DNA of 64,000 bases, from contig NC_087066.1 of the NCBI RefSeq assembly GCF_963678635.1, positions 42,623,777 through 42,687,776 of the forward strand. Direction: 5' to 3'. This document shows, piece after piece, positions 18,190-29,815 of the stretch (position 1 is the first letter of the stretch; each line of letters begins with the position of its first letter). This stretch comes from Symsagittifera roscoffensis (Eukaryota > Xenacoelomorpha > Acoela > Convolutidae). Under the pieces are notes generated by a model, which made no database searches, had not been told where the DNA came from, and saw nothing but the letters and a program-made list of their open reading frames with translations. A program made the translations under genes and the position numbers.

Positions 18190-21085
18190 ATGACGATGTT
18201 GTCAAGTCAAGTCAAGTTTTTCTGACCATTAGGCAGTGCTTCTTGTGGTCATTTCTAATGTTTTTTTCCTATCTCCGTTCAAATTCGTACATGTCAATTC
18301 CAATCGCTTTCCAATGTTTGTCCAGTTTCCACTTCAATTCTTTGATGGTCTTGCTTTGCACTGTTTCCTGTGGCAGATTGTTCCAGTCGAGAGGTGCTCT
18401 TATCGTGAAGAAATTTTTTCGCATTTCTAGATTTGCTTTGCGTACTACTACTTTACATGCGTTACCTCTAGAATCCATATCAATCCGCTCGAATAGTCCC
18501 GCAGTGGCATTCCTATCATACAAACCATAGCAGATTTTATACATTTCTATCATTGTCCCTCTTTTACTTCTGTATTCCAGCGATGATAGATTCAGTTCTT
18601 TAAGGCGTTCGTAATAGGATAGATTTTTCATAACACTAACTAGACGCGTCGCTCTTCTTTGTACGTTTTCCAAGATTTTTTGATGCTTGATCAGTCTTGG
18701 GTGCCAGATTCAGTTAGCAAATTCAAGGTGTGGCCGTATCAAGCATTTGTAGATGTTTAAAAATACTTGTTTCGTGACTTTAGTGAAGCTTTTTTTAATT
18801 ACTGCTATCATGCCGTCTGCCTTATTGGCTTTTTAGTGATGTGTGTTTTGAATGTCAGTTTGTTGTCAAGCCAGATACCCAATTTTTTTTCGAGTTGCAC
18901 TTCTTTATTGTTTTCGCCATTGATTTTATAAATCCTCTCCATATCCGTTTTCTTGGTTCCTATTGTCATGTGAACACATTTTTTGATATTAGAGGACAAA
19001 AGACTTTGGCTTGACCAAGTTTCTAGTGATTGTAAATCTTCATGTATGCGTGTTACACCCAATTTTTCTTCAATTTGACGGTATAATTTCGCATCGTCAC
19101 AAACAGATATATTTTTGACGCTATTTTGTCCGGCATTGTGTTGATGTATATCAAAAACAGTACTGGGCTGAGTACTGAACCCTGGGGTATCCCACTTTTC
19201 ACTGGCTGCCATGAGGATTTTCAATCGTTGATTACCACTCTCTGTTTTCGTCCCGAAAGAAAGTCTGTTATCCAGTTCAAGGTTCTTCCAGTTACTCCAT
19301 ACTGTCTAAAAACTCCGATTAGTCTTTGGTGTGGTACCGAATCGAACGCTTTTTTTGAAGTCCAAGTATATCACGTCGACATTTTCATGTTTGTCCATTG
19401 CCCTGGTGAATTCTTCAATTACTTTCAGGATTTGTAAGTTCAGTGAACGTCCAGATCGAAAACCGTATTGTGCATTTGTTATTAGCCCTTTTTCATTGAA
19501 ATGGTCCATTAAATGCTTTCGAACAAACTTTTCGAATAACTTGCAACATATTGATGTTAAACTGATTTGTCTGTAGTTATCTGCCATCGATTTTTTACCT
19601 TTTTTAAATATTGCAGAAGTGTTAGCCAACTTCCAGTCTTCGGGTAAATTGTTTGTCTCCCAAGAGGTTTGGAAAATAATCAAAAGTGATTTAAGATGAA
19701 TTCTCGTAATTCAAATAGGACCCTAGGATGAATTCCATCTGGTCCAGGCGACTTTGAAGTGTCTAACCGATTGAGTTCTTCTCGGATGTCATTCATTGTT
19801 AGCTCCAGGTTGTCATCAATGCTGGCGGTTGGTTGAGGGCTGATCTCCCAGTTACCCGGGGGTTCGTCACTGAAAACCGATGCAAAGAAGTTTGAGAGCA
19901 CTTCTGCCTTTTCGTCGTCTGTGTCAGTTAGCATATCATTTGGTTTTATTAAAGCGGGGATTGCTTCTCTTATGGTAGTTTTTTGGCGCACGTAACTGCA
20001 GAACTTTTTCGGATTATTTTTAACTTCTGATGATATTTCTTTTTCACGTGTGAGTGCCTCCGACCGCGTGGCAGATCTAACTTCATTTCGTTTGGTTTTA
20101 TATTTGGTTAAATTGTCGGCTGTTTGATAATTTTTGAATGTTTTCCAGGCTTTCTTTTTTCTTTTATTTTCATGCGCACCGCCCATGCTAGCGGCATTTG
20201 GTTGCCACTGCTGCGTATCTTAATTAAAGGCACAAATTTTTTGACTAACTTTTTCATGCAGTTTTTCAGTTGTTCCCATGTATTTAACTGAACGTTTGGG
20301 TCAGCTAGATGGTTTCTCATACCATGGTAGTCTCCCTTTTCATAGTTTCTGCGGTTTTTACATTTCGTTTTAACCCTGTTTACTGGCACATCTATCTTGA
20401 CAAGGACGCGGTCACTTTTTCCAATTGGCGCCTCTAACGTGATGTCTAGATCTTTTAAGACTGTATCTGATATCACAACATCAAGCAGTGATGCCTTGTC
20501 CCTGCCAGTTGGCCTTGTAGGCTCTTTGATATGTTGTGTTAGTAGTGCGTCTTTTATTGCCTCTATAAAGGTGAAATCAGTGCTATTTTCATCTTTTAAT
20601 GTACTCATGGCCTCCCAATCTATCTGTGGTAGATTTGTGTCTCCCACTATTAGTGTTGAGTCATTTGACTGTGTTTTGTTCAAATTGGCGATCAATTTTT
20701 TTAGTTGGTGGTTGTTTTCTTTAGTTGAGTTTGGACTTCTATACAGTACACCAAAGTTGATGATGTTCCTGCCAATTTTGATTTTTAAAAACAAGTTTTC
20801 ACAGAAAGAAGAATTATTTGTGCTCAAGGAGTAGTCAATGTTTTCTATAATATAAACTAAAATTCCGCGTCCTTGATCAGATGGGTTCATATTTTTTGAT
20901 TCTATGTTATAGTATTGGATTTTATGCCATACTGGATTCCATTCTGCGCGAGAATGTTTCGGTTTGCCTTCCACTAGAGCGATGACATCAGGCTTGCATT
21001 TTTCTTGATTCGTTCTCCACGTGATTTCGTGCAGTTTGTCTTGAATTAATGTGTCTATGTTTGTGTACCAGACTAATAAAGACCG
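18190..21085 (-). mobile_element. CR1-like LINE, minus strand, 5'-truncated and decayed
   Basis: Runs from about 21085 down to a short (TTGAC)n 3' tail at 18194-18215. It starts inside the endonuclease (LVWYTNIDTLIQDKL), so the 5' end including any ORF1 is missing. Such 5' truncation is usual for LINEs. Frames are broken several times. Confidence 0.8.
18269..21075 (-). pseudogene. Endonuclease-reverse transcriptase of CR1-like LINE
   Basis: Endonuclease part (20108-21075): VLYRSPNS, IVGDTNLPQIDWE, SLLDVVISD and GKSDRVLVKI. RT part (about 20186 to 18800): LDTSKSPGPDGIHP, NLPEDWKLANTSAIFKKG, DNYRQISLTSICCKLFEK, YGFRSGRS and VIYLDFKKS. A broken stretch follows containing VCDDAKLY (the YADD equivalent), then KKLGIWLDN. 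The C-terminal tail 18269-18673 shows RRATRLV, RLKELNLSSLEYRS and ERIDMDSRGN, typical for CR1-group LINEs. At least three frameshifts are present. Confidence 0.8.
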
Positions 21086-21741
21086 GTTTGAGGTTTTTTC
21101 TTTTTTCTGTGAAAAAAGTTTTCTTCTGATTTGTTCAGTCTGTTTTTGTTGACTGCATGTTCTCCTCTGCTGTGTTGGCGAGTTCTTTCTTCCTTAGAAG
21201 ATTCAACAGCAATTGATATGTCATATTTGGAATTTACTAAGGATAAATACATGAGAAGATCGTGCATTTGAGAAGATCGTGTCTGGACCACTAGACACTT
21301 TTGTCCGATCATATTGCAGTTAGACGAGGGCAAAGTATTCTTTAGTGAGCTGATGAAGAAGCTAATGAAAAGCTTACAAGTGACAGAAGACCGCTGGAAC
21401 ACCCATCACCCGGAAAAATTGAAACTGCATATTGGTTTCGATGCTGAGAAGTTTGTGTTTGCATTACCTGGACAACTGTGACGAGTTTACAATAGCGCAC
21501 TGAGCATTCCACTACTGTGAGCAGCCCACATTTGACAATATGACAGTAGCCGGGCATTTCCGTTAATGTTTTTTTAATCCTGAATACAAATGCAAAACGA
21601 TACCATCAACCAAAAAAAAAGAACTCAGCAATCAATGAAGAAAAAAATTGCAGCAGGCATAAGTGAGACAGATAGATAAGTTCGACAAAAATTGCGCCGA
21701 TGCAAATGCTACACGTAAATACGCTTATATCTGATTCTTAG
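21086..21741. other. Unassigned sequence
   Basis: No supported coding frame. It lies between the truncated LINE and an integrase C-terminal fragment. It may hold eroded LTR-element sequence, but no motif is clear. Confidence 0.35.
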
Positions 21742-21987
21742 AGGAAATCTTTCTCGAAGGAAACTAAGGAGCTGCTTAAGAAACGGAGAGGTCCATTTCA
21801 AATTATCGAAGTGCACCAAGGCGGCCCATCATATCAATTATCCACGGAACCTACTGCTTACTGGGAGAATGTCAAGCCAGACAAGGCTTCATCGAAAAAG
21901 AAAAACGAATTAATAGTTGACCATGCTTCAAAAAGAACAAAAGGGGAACACATGTATTCAAGACAATTTGATGAACATATGTCTTAA
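21742..21987 (+). pseudogene. Integrase C-terminal fragment of an LTR retrotransposon
   Basis: An open stretch reading LKKRRGPFQIIEVHQGGPSY, QLSTEPTAYWENVKP and a basic tail, ending at TAA 21985-21987. The pattern (RGPF…I…YQL…W…VKP) matches the GPY/F-type C-terminal module of Gypsy-like integrases. No upstream core domain is next to it. The 3' part of this frame merges into the dispersed 155-bp repeat. Confidence 0.6.
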
Positions 21988-22107
21988 AAGTCACTTTGTT
22001 GAAGTCAAATTTATTACTCATTAGTTCGGAACAAATCATGCTATTATTAAAAGATTTTACCGCATTTTTCTATAATTAATGTGAGACAATTCATGTCATG
22101 AATATCC
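21953..22107 (+). repeat. Dispersed 155-bp repeat, copy 1
   Basis: Near-identical sequence occurs at 29085-29239 and 36916-37069. Copy 1 differs from the other two by roughly ten substitutions, while those two are almost the same because they lie in the tandem duplication. It could be an LTR or 3' UTR piece, since copy 1 directly follows an integrase C-terminus. Confidence 0.7.
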
Positions 22108-22194
22108 TCGGGGGAGAGAGATCTTATTTGGAACCGAAGGGGAAGGGGTTGAGCCCAGATTTTTTGTTGTTGTTGTAATACAATTAAAGTGATC

Positions 22195-23682
22195 TTAAAC
22201 CTTCTTTTTTGGGGATATGAGGGCAAGTTTCACCGCTGTTCTCGTTAAAGTACCTAGGGCTGTTTTCAGTTTACACGAGCGCGCGATGCCATCCGAGCCG
22301 GTAAAAACTCTTAACACTCGACCCAGTGGCCAGATGCCTCGTGGTGTAAAGTCTTCAAGTATCCACACGAGGTAATCTTTTTCGAGTTTTCCTCGGGTTG
22401 CGTCCATTTAGTCCTTCTGATGAGAGTCGGAGCGTACTCTTTAACTAGACGCCTCCAGAAGCTGTCAAGTCTATCTTTTGCTTGCTTCCAGGACTTGTTG
22501 CACAGTTTACTGGTAGATGCTTCGTAGAAGGCTGCTGCTGGAGCGTAGACGAATGGACGACCCATTAAGAAGTGGTTGGGTGTCAGTGGAAGGTCGTCGT
22601 CAAGGTCACTACTGACATGAGTTAGCGGACGTGAATTGAGGATTGCCGCGGTCTCGGCTACGATAGTAGCAAATAGATCTCTTGATAGTCGATCAGAACC
22701 GAGATTTAGTAAGAATGCTCGTTTTATCATTGAGATGAGTCGCTTCCACACGCCGCCAAAATGAGGGGCAGCCGGAGGATTTAGGCGCCATTCAACATTG
22801 TGGATTTGTATCGTTTCATTTAGGGTCGTTTCGTTGAAGTTAATTGGTTCTGAGCGTAGTTGTTTACGGGCGCCGACGAAGTAAGTAGCGTTGTCAGAGA
22901 TTAAAAGCTTAGGTGTGCCTCTCCTTGCAATGAAACGTCTAATTGCCGTTATACAGTTGTTCGTAGTAAGGTTTTTTGTCGATTTCAATTGAACCGCGCA
23001 AATAGAGAGGCATGTGAAGAGGCAAATATAGCTTTTTTAAGTTGTATCCTTTGTTGCTATGTAGAATGGGCCGATATAGTCAATTCCTGTGTTTTTGAAC
23101 GTAAATGGGTCATCAGACGGATCGTCGAAACGAGTTGGCGGCAAGTCGGCCTTGAGTGGATGTAGCCCTTTGCCTTGGAATCTTCTGCAGAGAAAGCAGT
23201 TATGTCTTACCTGTCTGAGTGTTTTTCGGAACCCAATGATGACAAAACTTTGTTGCAGGTAGTTGCGAAGGTACTCAGTGCCGTGATGCATGCAGCGGCG
23301 ATGAGCGCTCTTGATCATCATGCGCACAATTGGGTTCTTTGCGTTAAGAATTATGGGATGCTTTGTTAATAACGCAAATAATAACATTGTCGAGAAAAGG
23401 TGACAACTGTTGCAGTTTGTCATTGTTTTTAACTTGCTGCTTGATTCGTAGTTGATTGTAGGTGTCACCAAAAGTTTCTTGCTGGGATTGTTGATAAAGG
23501 AGGAGCTTAGTTTTTTCTAGGTCTTCCATAGTGGTAGAACGTTTACCGTTTCCCTTCAGTGTATCGACAAAAACTATAACCCGAGCGGTGACCCGAACTA
23601 ATCGAAACCAGTCTGAAAAACTGGAAGAATCGATTAAGGGTGTAGTTGGGGGGCTAACCGTTGTAGCATTACTTTGTTCCAT
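22195..23682 (-). pseudogene. BEL/Pao integrase
   Basis: Zinc-binding region near 23200-23400 (HRRCMHHGTEYLRNYL…CFLCRRFQGKGLHPLKADLP). The core follows with GIDYIGPF near 23060, and after a frameshift LISDNATYFVGARKQL, VEWRLNPPAAPHFGGVWKRL (core Glu region), ETAAILNSRPL and LTPNHFLMGR. The C-terminal part 22195-22407 reads DYLVWILEDFTPRGIWPLGR, which is the end of BEL/Pao integrases. It inserts the cDNA into host DNA. Broken by a frameshift near 22990-23040 and another near 22400. Confidence 0.85.
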
Positions 23683-23697
23683 TATTTCGTTGATCCC

Positions 23698-25222
23698 CTA
23701 AATAGGCTCATTGTTGAATAGAAATTGTGGTGCATCCAACCAGAGCTTTGCTACGTCTTTAAGTTCATTTCCCCGTGTAGCACTGTCTGCTGGACTGAGT
23801 CCACCAGGGAGGTGTTTCCATTGTTCGGCTTTGCATAAAGTAAGTATTTCACCATCTCTGTTTGCGCAGTAAGTTTTAAGTTTACCAGGTGATGCAATCC
23901 AGGACAAAACAGTAGTGCTATCTGTCCAAAAGTGAGTGACGTGGGGCTTTAATCGCATTTCATCAGTAGCGAACTTGCATAGCCGAGCACCCATAAGGGC
24001 GGCTTGTAATTCCAGTTTGGGAATGCTCTCTTGGTTCAGTGGTGCTACCTTTCTTCTGCCAATCAAAAAAATAGCGTGTATGCCAGAGCTACAAGCAGTT
24101 CGAAAGTAGATACACGTAGCCATTGCGTCTTGCGACGCGTTGCAGAAAACATGAAGCTGTATATCACTAGGTGACAGCTGTGGACCAAGTAAGCTCGGCA
24201 GCCTAACAGGGGGTACTTGTCGACCCATTTGTCAATTATCGGAACAAAGTCACTGGGCACGGTTTCGTCCCACGAGATACCAGACTTCCACAAGTTTTGC
24301 AGAAGAATTTTGAGTTTTATGACAAACGGCGCTAGGATGCCTAAGGGGTCGAAAACCCTTGCTACTGTAGAGAGAACTGTTCGGAGTGTAGATGATGTAG
24401 TATTAGTTAGCTTGGTTGTTGGTCGCACTAATATTGTATCGTCAGTTGTGGCCCTTTTGACCCCCAGGACACGATGCACTGAAGCATTAGTAAAAACTTC
24501 GCCTCCATCAATGGAGTAGATCGCGTTATTAGTGTTGGATACGAACTTAGTTAGGTTGAATCCCCCCTGTCTTAGGGAGGATTTTAGTTGCGTAGTAGAG
24601 TCTCTAGACTCGTGTGTCGTGTTGAACGAGTGAACAAAGTCGTCCAGATAAAAAATTTTGTGAAGCAGTTGAGCAAAATTGAGTTTGGTTACGCAGTAAT
24701 CGGCAGCTGTTTGATGAAGCGCAAAGATGGCAATGGATGGTGAGCATTTTGCACCAAAGATCAGTCGCGTGTATTGGTTTTGTTTGATACCATTTTTAGT
24801 AGGCCAAAGGAAGCGAAGCGCATTTTGATCTTCATCTTTAATACCTATTTGCATAAACATACCTTCAATATCCGCCGATACAGCCACAGGTTTTCCCGGA
24901 ATCGTAGTAGAAGTCCAATCATGTTGTTCAGGAGGTCAGGTCCAGTTTCAAGGCAAGAGTTCAGCGAGACGCCTTTGTACATAGAGGCAGCGTTGGCCAC
25001 TCTGTGTACCTTCCCGGGCTTGTTTGGATTAGTTACAGGGTGATGTGGGATGTACCAAAGTAATTCAGGTTGAGCGTATTGGAAAGTAACGGGCTTGATG
25101 TAGTTATTTTCCAGGTCAGTAGTAAGCTTCTTCTCGTAAAGTTGCATGGTTTCAGTGTCTTTTCTGAGTCGTTTTTGTAGCGATAGTAGTTGAGCTTTAG
25201 CTACCGGATTGTTGTTCAGCAA
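23698..25222 (-). pseudogene. BEL/Pao reverse transcriptase and RNase H
   Basis: RT motifs: YIPHHPVTNPNKPGKVHRVA, LNSCLETGPDLLNNMIGLLL, then after a frameshift near 24880 VSADIEGMFMQIGI, QYTRLIFGAKCSPSIAIFAL and FYLDDFVHSF (YLDD box). RNase H part: LHVFCNASQDAMATCIYF, PKLELQAALMGARLC, FWTDSTTVLSWI and LPGGLSPADSATRG. Key acidic residues of both domains remain visible, but frames shift at about 24880 and 24200. Confidence 0.85.
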
Positions 25223-25977
25223 TTTCTTTTAGTTTTTCCAAAGTAGATTTATTTTGAGCGATCTCCATCGTGCTCAATGCTTTTTCCATAACTCTTAGTT
25301 GTCGTTTGCTTTTATCAGAGTATGTAGCTTTGTTATCTTCCTATATGCCTGATCCTTCCACTTTCCAGAATTTTTCCACTAATTCAGTGAGATTAGCGTC
25401 TTCTTGATCATTTAAGTCAATGAAGATAGTTGAATGTGAATTTGATCCGGAACTATTAGATTTCTAGTTGAGTGGGCCAGTGATTGTCCAACCTAGTAGA
25501 TTTTTGACAGCGTAGGGAGTGCCTGTAGGACCTTTCCTGATATCGCGCTCCGCAATATTCCAGAAAGCATCTACGCCAGCAAAATTTGAACTGTGTTGTC
25601 GCCTAGATCAGTAAAGGTGATTGTGGAGTGAGCACGTTTTGTTAAGGTTGTTTGCATCGATGGCGTCAAAACTCAGAGCTTCAACTGAGTAGACTGATTG
25701 TAGGGTGAAAGTAGGCTTTGTAGCGTTATATGGTCCGATACTAAGCCGGACCAGCGAGGAAGACACTTTGTCCTTGCTGAAAGCACCTCGTACGCTAAGC
25801 TGTATGTGTTGGCTTGTTTTACACTGAGGTGTTTCAGCTGTTTCGCTGAGGATATATGAGCAGCTGCTGCATTTGTCGAGTTTTGCTTAGAAATCTAGTT
25901 TGATGCCATTGTTAAACAGTGTTACCGGCATAAATTGTACCTGATTTTTGATGTTGTTCATATTTTGGATTGGATCC
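25223..25977 (-). pseudogene. BEL/Pao protease region, eroded
   Basis: Weakly readable on the minus strand. Fragments such as DKCSSCSYILSETAETP and LLGWTITGPLN match the spacing of the protease and its downstream linker in BEL/Pao proteins. The catalytic Asp-Ser/Thr-Gly triad is not recognisable. Many stops. Confidence 0.45.
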
Positions 25978-27183
25978 TCAGCTTGTTCCGAGGGCTTGGT
26001 TACTGTAGTTAGTGCCAAGCTGCAAGTTATTTGATTTTTGGTTGTGCGTTTGAAACGGCTTTTTGTCGATGTGTAGAGTTGAATGGTGTTTCCCTCCGCA
26101 GTTGTTGATGAAACATCGCTTAGACGGTGTGCATTCACTAAATCTGTGTTGGCCTAAGCAGTTGAAGCACAACTTAAGTTGCTTCTCCAGCTCTGCCCGT
26201 TGATCTACGGGAAGTTTCAAAAAGTCCGGACATTTTCCAACGTAGTGAACTTGGTTATCTATTGGACATCTTAAAGTTGTTGGTCTTGCTGATATGCCTA
26301 AAGATTTGTCGTAGTTTTGCCTGGACATAGAAGTAAATTGGTTGGGTCGGCTGTCGGATTGCAGTTGCTTGATAGATTGACGATTTCGTTCCGCTTGGTT
26401 TGAAGTCGACGGCTCTATGTCCAGGTTCTCGTATGCTCGCGATTAGTTATTGAGGTAGTGCGTAAAGTCTTTGAGTGTAGCATAATCGAGATCGTGCAGC
26501 ACGCAGTGTTCTTCCCACTTCATTAGTAGACTTACTGGGAGTTTTGAGTGAGCAAGTCGGGTCAGGTAACTAAAATTTAGATCAGCGGTGAAACCGTTGA
26601 GTTCGAAGTTGTTCATTTGTTTACGTAGGAAAGCAGTGTATCTTTTAAAGCCCTGTGGTTAGCTTAAAATCATTTTGTCATTTTTTCAAGTTCCCTGATG
26701 AACGCTGACACCACATATTTTGGGTTACCGTATCTACGCACTAATTCAAGTACTGCCTGTTCATACTGAGAAGAATTGGTTCCGTCGCTCTCTGTCAAAG
26801 ATTTAGCATTATCAGTAAATAATGACTGCAAGTAAGTAATTTTTTCAACCGGGCTTAGGCGTGGGTTGATGCCAGTCTGAAAGAGTTCGAACCAGTTGTT
26901 CCACTCCAGTGGGTTGCCTACAAACTTTTGTTGTTTTGTATCTGGCAATTTGAATCCTTTCAAGCTGTAGTTGATGACAGTAGTCGGATGACTGGTACGC
27001 GGCGTGGTTGGTGACTTGTCTTTGTTCATTGTCGAAAAGGCTCTTGCGTTGTTGTTCGTGTGATTGTAAGATAGTCCTATAATGGTCGTTGAAGTCGTTG
27101 GCAACGAACTGTTCAGATGTAGTAGCAGGACTTTTTGCAATTGAAGTTGTTAGCAGACCATATCGGTTATTGCGAGTTGACAT
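25978..27183 (-). pseudogene. BEL/Pao gag with zinc-knuckle region
   Basis: 26670-27140 encodes a gag domain of the type found in BEL/Pao elements: LKGFKLPDTKQQKFVGNPLE, WNNWFELF, PVEKITYLQSLF, LELVRRYGNP. 25978-26328 holds Cys/His knuckles (CPIDNQVHYVGKCPDFLKL, LKLCFNCLGQHRFSEC, RCFINNCGGKHHSTLH) in the pattern specific to this group. Frames differ between the two parts. Confidence 0.85.
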
Positions 27184-27323
27184 CTTGGCTTTGTGTCTTG
27201 AGTTGTCACTGGGATACTGGGGAAAACAATAAAAAAATACCGTTATTTTTTAGATGGGAAAATTTCAAATTACCATTACCAAAAACCACAAAAAGCTTAT
27301 CAAACCACAAATGAAGGCTAAAC

Positions 27324-27362
27324 CAGGGGCGGATCTAGGATTTTCTTGAGGGGTGGCGGATT
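27324..27362 (+). repeat. hAT-like terminal motif
   Basis: CAGGGGCGGATCTAGGATTT and the following G-rich bases resemble hAT-type terminal inverted repeats that begin CAGGGGCGGAT. Similar ends occur at 36117 and, degenerate, at 50247, all facing the same way. No matching inverted partner was found. Confidence 0.35.
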
Positions 27363-28260
27363 GAGAAAAGTTTTGACGAAAACAATAATTTGAAATAAGT
27401 TGTCGTTCTAAATGGGATTTTCATTTGAAACTGGTGGAGGCCAGAGATTGTATCGTAGAGGAGCTCGAAAATTGAAAGTACACGGGTTTGCGGTCGCGAG
27501 ACTGATCTGAAATCAGATGTAGAAGTAGTGATGACACCGTTGATTGCCTGACCTATAGCTCTATTGGTTCCCGATAGAGGTGGGAAACTGTAGCGTTGGG
27601 GATCATCTAAGTCGAATGTACTCAAGCCGTAGGTGAATGTGTAAACTGAGAAGTCGGCAGCCGTAGTACTGATGAAGTTGTTGGCCAAATTTTCAGTAGT
27701 ATTTGAGCTTGGTACTGGTACACTGGCTGTTGCAGATGTGCCTTGCACTCTGAGTGGGCTGTTTGCTCTTGTGGAAACTGAACCATCGTTTGTTAAGACC
27801 TTTGCGTATTTTCTAACATTGATTAGTAGGTCGCACTTTCGTTTTCGTAGCTTTGAAGCAGTGTTGAGGCAGTCTTGTGCTTCCTGAAAAGAAAACGCGG
27901 CTAAGTTGTCTGTGAGCGTATCAAGCAGATCGAAACAAGTGGTTATCTCATCAAAACTGAGTTAAACGTACTCAATTTTGCTTGAGTTGGCTATTTGCCT
28001 CGTGCTCGAAAGTACTGTAGCTCCTCGAAAGTACTGTAGCGGCGTCTCCATTGATTCAGTAGCTGTTGTAAGGTTGGCTTCGTTAGAGCCATTCAACAAA
28101 GTAGTGCAGACAGTAGAAAAGATGTTATAAAAGTTTACGAGCTCGGATGGCAGCGATTGCAATGTAGTTCCGTTAATGAAGCTTTTTCGAGCTTTCTCAA
28201 GATTTTTACCAGAAATGACGTTTAATTTTTGTAAAGCTTTTGTAGATGTGGCTAGTAAAA
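27335..28260 (-). pseudogene. Unidentified gag-like frame
   Basis: On the minus strand a frame of about 300 codons runs from near 28260 to 27335, interrupted by only one TAA near 27964. It reads LEKARKSFINGTTLQSLP, FYNIFSTVCTTLL, KLRKRKCDLLINVRKYAKVL, a Ser/Thr-rich linker and FTYGLSTFDLDDPQRYSF. It lies directly upstream, on the same strand, of the BEL/Pao gag and could be its N-terminal part separated by segment X. I do not recognise the family. Confidence 0.4.
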
Positions 28261-28799
28261 CCTTTTTTAGTTATGGGTTTAAAGAAAACAATTCGGAAAA
28301 AATGGGCTTTTGAAAATTCGCAGCAGCTAGTTTTGGGCTAGAAAGTTTTGGCTATCGGGTTTTGGCTATCAGTATTTTTTTTGTTTAAGTGGGAACCTTG
28401 TTTTTTTGTGTGTTTAGGTACGACCTTAATACCCCGAGGATTAAAATTAAATTGACCAATTCAGCACTAACATTTCACATTGGAGGTTGTAGGATTCTTT
28501 AGAAAGACTGTACAAAAGCTTAGCACAATTGTTTTAAATTTTAGCACAATGTGAAATTTGTTATTGCACGAACTTGAATAAAGCTTTCAAAATCAACTAT
28601 GGTTTTGAAATTTTTGTAGCAAAATCATGAATTTTTAAGTTTAAGCACAAAATGTTTTTGAAGTGAAAAAAAAATTGTTTTCGAAATGGATCTAGTCTGA
28701 GTTGTGATGTAGAACCCTTGGTCAGGGCCTCTGTTCTGCATATGAACCTCTGGAGATGTTGGTAGTGAGGTGGAACCGCTGCTTCTGTCCTGGGCTCTG

Positions 28800-29000
28800 C
28801 CTATGGCACGTTGGTAGAACAGCTGGGTTCTGGTATGGCACGTTGGGCTCTGTCTCTGGTATGGCCCTGGTATGGTCCTGGGCTCTGGTATGGCAAGTTG
28901 GGCTCTGGGCTCTGGTATGGCCCTGGTATGGTCCTGGGCTCTGGTATGGCACAATGGGCTCTGACTATGGCACTTGAGGTAGAACCGCTGGTTGTGTCCT
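28800..29000. repeat. GC-rich minisatellite (CTGGTATGGC…), unit A
   Basis: Tandem imperfect copies built from CTCTGGTATGGC, CCTGGTATGGTCCTGGG and GGCTCTGGTATGGC. Because the period is largely a multiple of three, several frames stay open on both strands with repetitive Tyr-Gly-Pro or His-Thr-Arg peptides. These frames are products of the repeat, not genes. Confidence 0.7.
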
Positions 29001-29084
29001 GGGCTGCGCCTTGAAGTTGATTGGGGCTGAGTTGTCCCTGTTGACTTACTGTAGACTTCGATATCTTTTTCAACTTTGGTCGTC

Positions 29085-29239
29085 AAATATTCAAAACAAT
29101 TTGATGAATATATATCTTAAAAGTCATTTTGTTGAAATCAAATTTATTACTCATAAGTTCGGAACAAGTCATGCTATTATTAAAAGATTTTACTGCATTT
29201 TTCTATAATTAATGTGAGACAATTCATGCCATGAATAAC
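29085..29239 (+). repeat. Dispersed 155-bp repeat, copy 2
   Basis: Second copy of the sequence at 21953-22107. It stops matching right after ATGAATA in both places, which defines one edge of the family. Confidence 0.7.
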
Positions 29240-29474
29240 ATGACGAGAATGATCGAAATAAAATGATAAGGATAAGCAATTAGTACCAGATCATGGAACA
29301 AGAACAAAATGATATAATAGATATTAAATATTAACGTTGCATCTTTTCATAGGGTGAAAAGGATTGAAATAATTTCGAAAAATTTGAAGTCGATAAGGTA
29401 AAGAACCAGCTTTTCCTTCGGTCGTGGGAACCAGACAGGGAAGTCAAAAATTACAGCGCCATTTAAACGGAGTT

Positions 29475-29590
29475 GAGTCTTGGGAAGCTAAAATAGGTGC
29501 TCAATACTAGAGGATTCGAGTCTTGGGAAGACTAAAACAAGTGCCCAATACTAGAGATTTTAAGTCTTGGGAAGCTCAAAAAGCTAGTCA
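29475..29590 (+). repeat. 43-44 bp tandem repeats upstream of ORF1, unit A
   Basis: Three imperfect copies beginning GAGTCTTGGGAAG at 29475, 29518 and 29562. They lie about 230 bases before the start of the LINE ORF1 and may be 5' UTR monomers. Confidence 0.55.
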
Positions 29591-29815
29591 AGACCGACTT
29601 TTCTTAAGGTTTGGGGGAAGCTAACGCAGTAAACCCACGTCAAATACTTGGAACATAAACAAAAAGAAAACTTAAGTTTTAAACCGGACTGTAAAATAGA
29701 TTTAAAATGAACTTGCTTTATAAGGATTAGATAATCAAGAAGAAATTTAGGTTTCTTTCTTTTACAACTGTATATAGACCGAAATGTACATAGACTAAAG
29801 TTGTAAATAGAGACC

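Larger units (their letters stand above)
22195..27183 (-). mobile_element. BEL/Pao LTR retrotransposon, decayed
   Basis: Read from 27183 down to 22195: gag, zinc knuckles, a protease-like region, reverse transcriptase, RNase H, integrase. This order with the integrase after RNase H, the gag domain and the RT style are typical of BEL/Pao. There are many frameshifts and stops. No matching LTR pair could be found at its ends. A (TTG)n stretch lies just beyond its 3' end (22160-22177). Confidence 0.85.

Noticed and set aside
22104-28440. TATCCTCGGGG near 22107 and CCCCGAGGATTA near 28430 as termini of the BEL/Pao element
   Set aside because: They are inverted rather than direct, only about 12 bases long, and no LTR similarity extends from them.
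28625-29086. Overlapping repetitive proteins (His-Thr-Arg-Ala-Gln and Tyr-Gly-Pro types) on both strands
   Set aside because: Products of a minisatellite whose period keeps frames open; no gene context.
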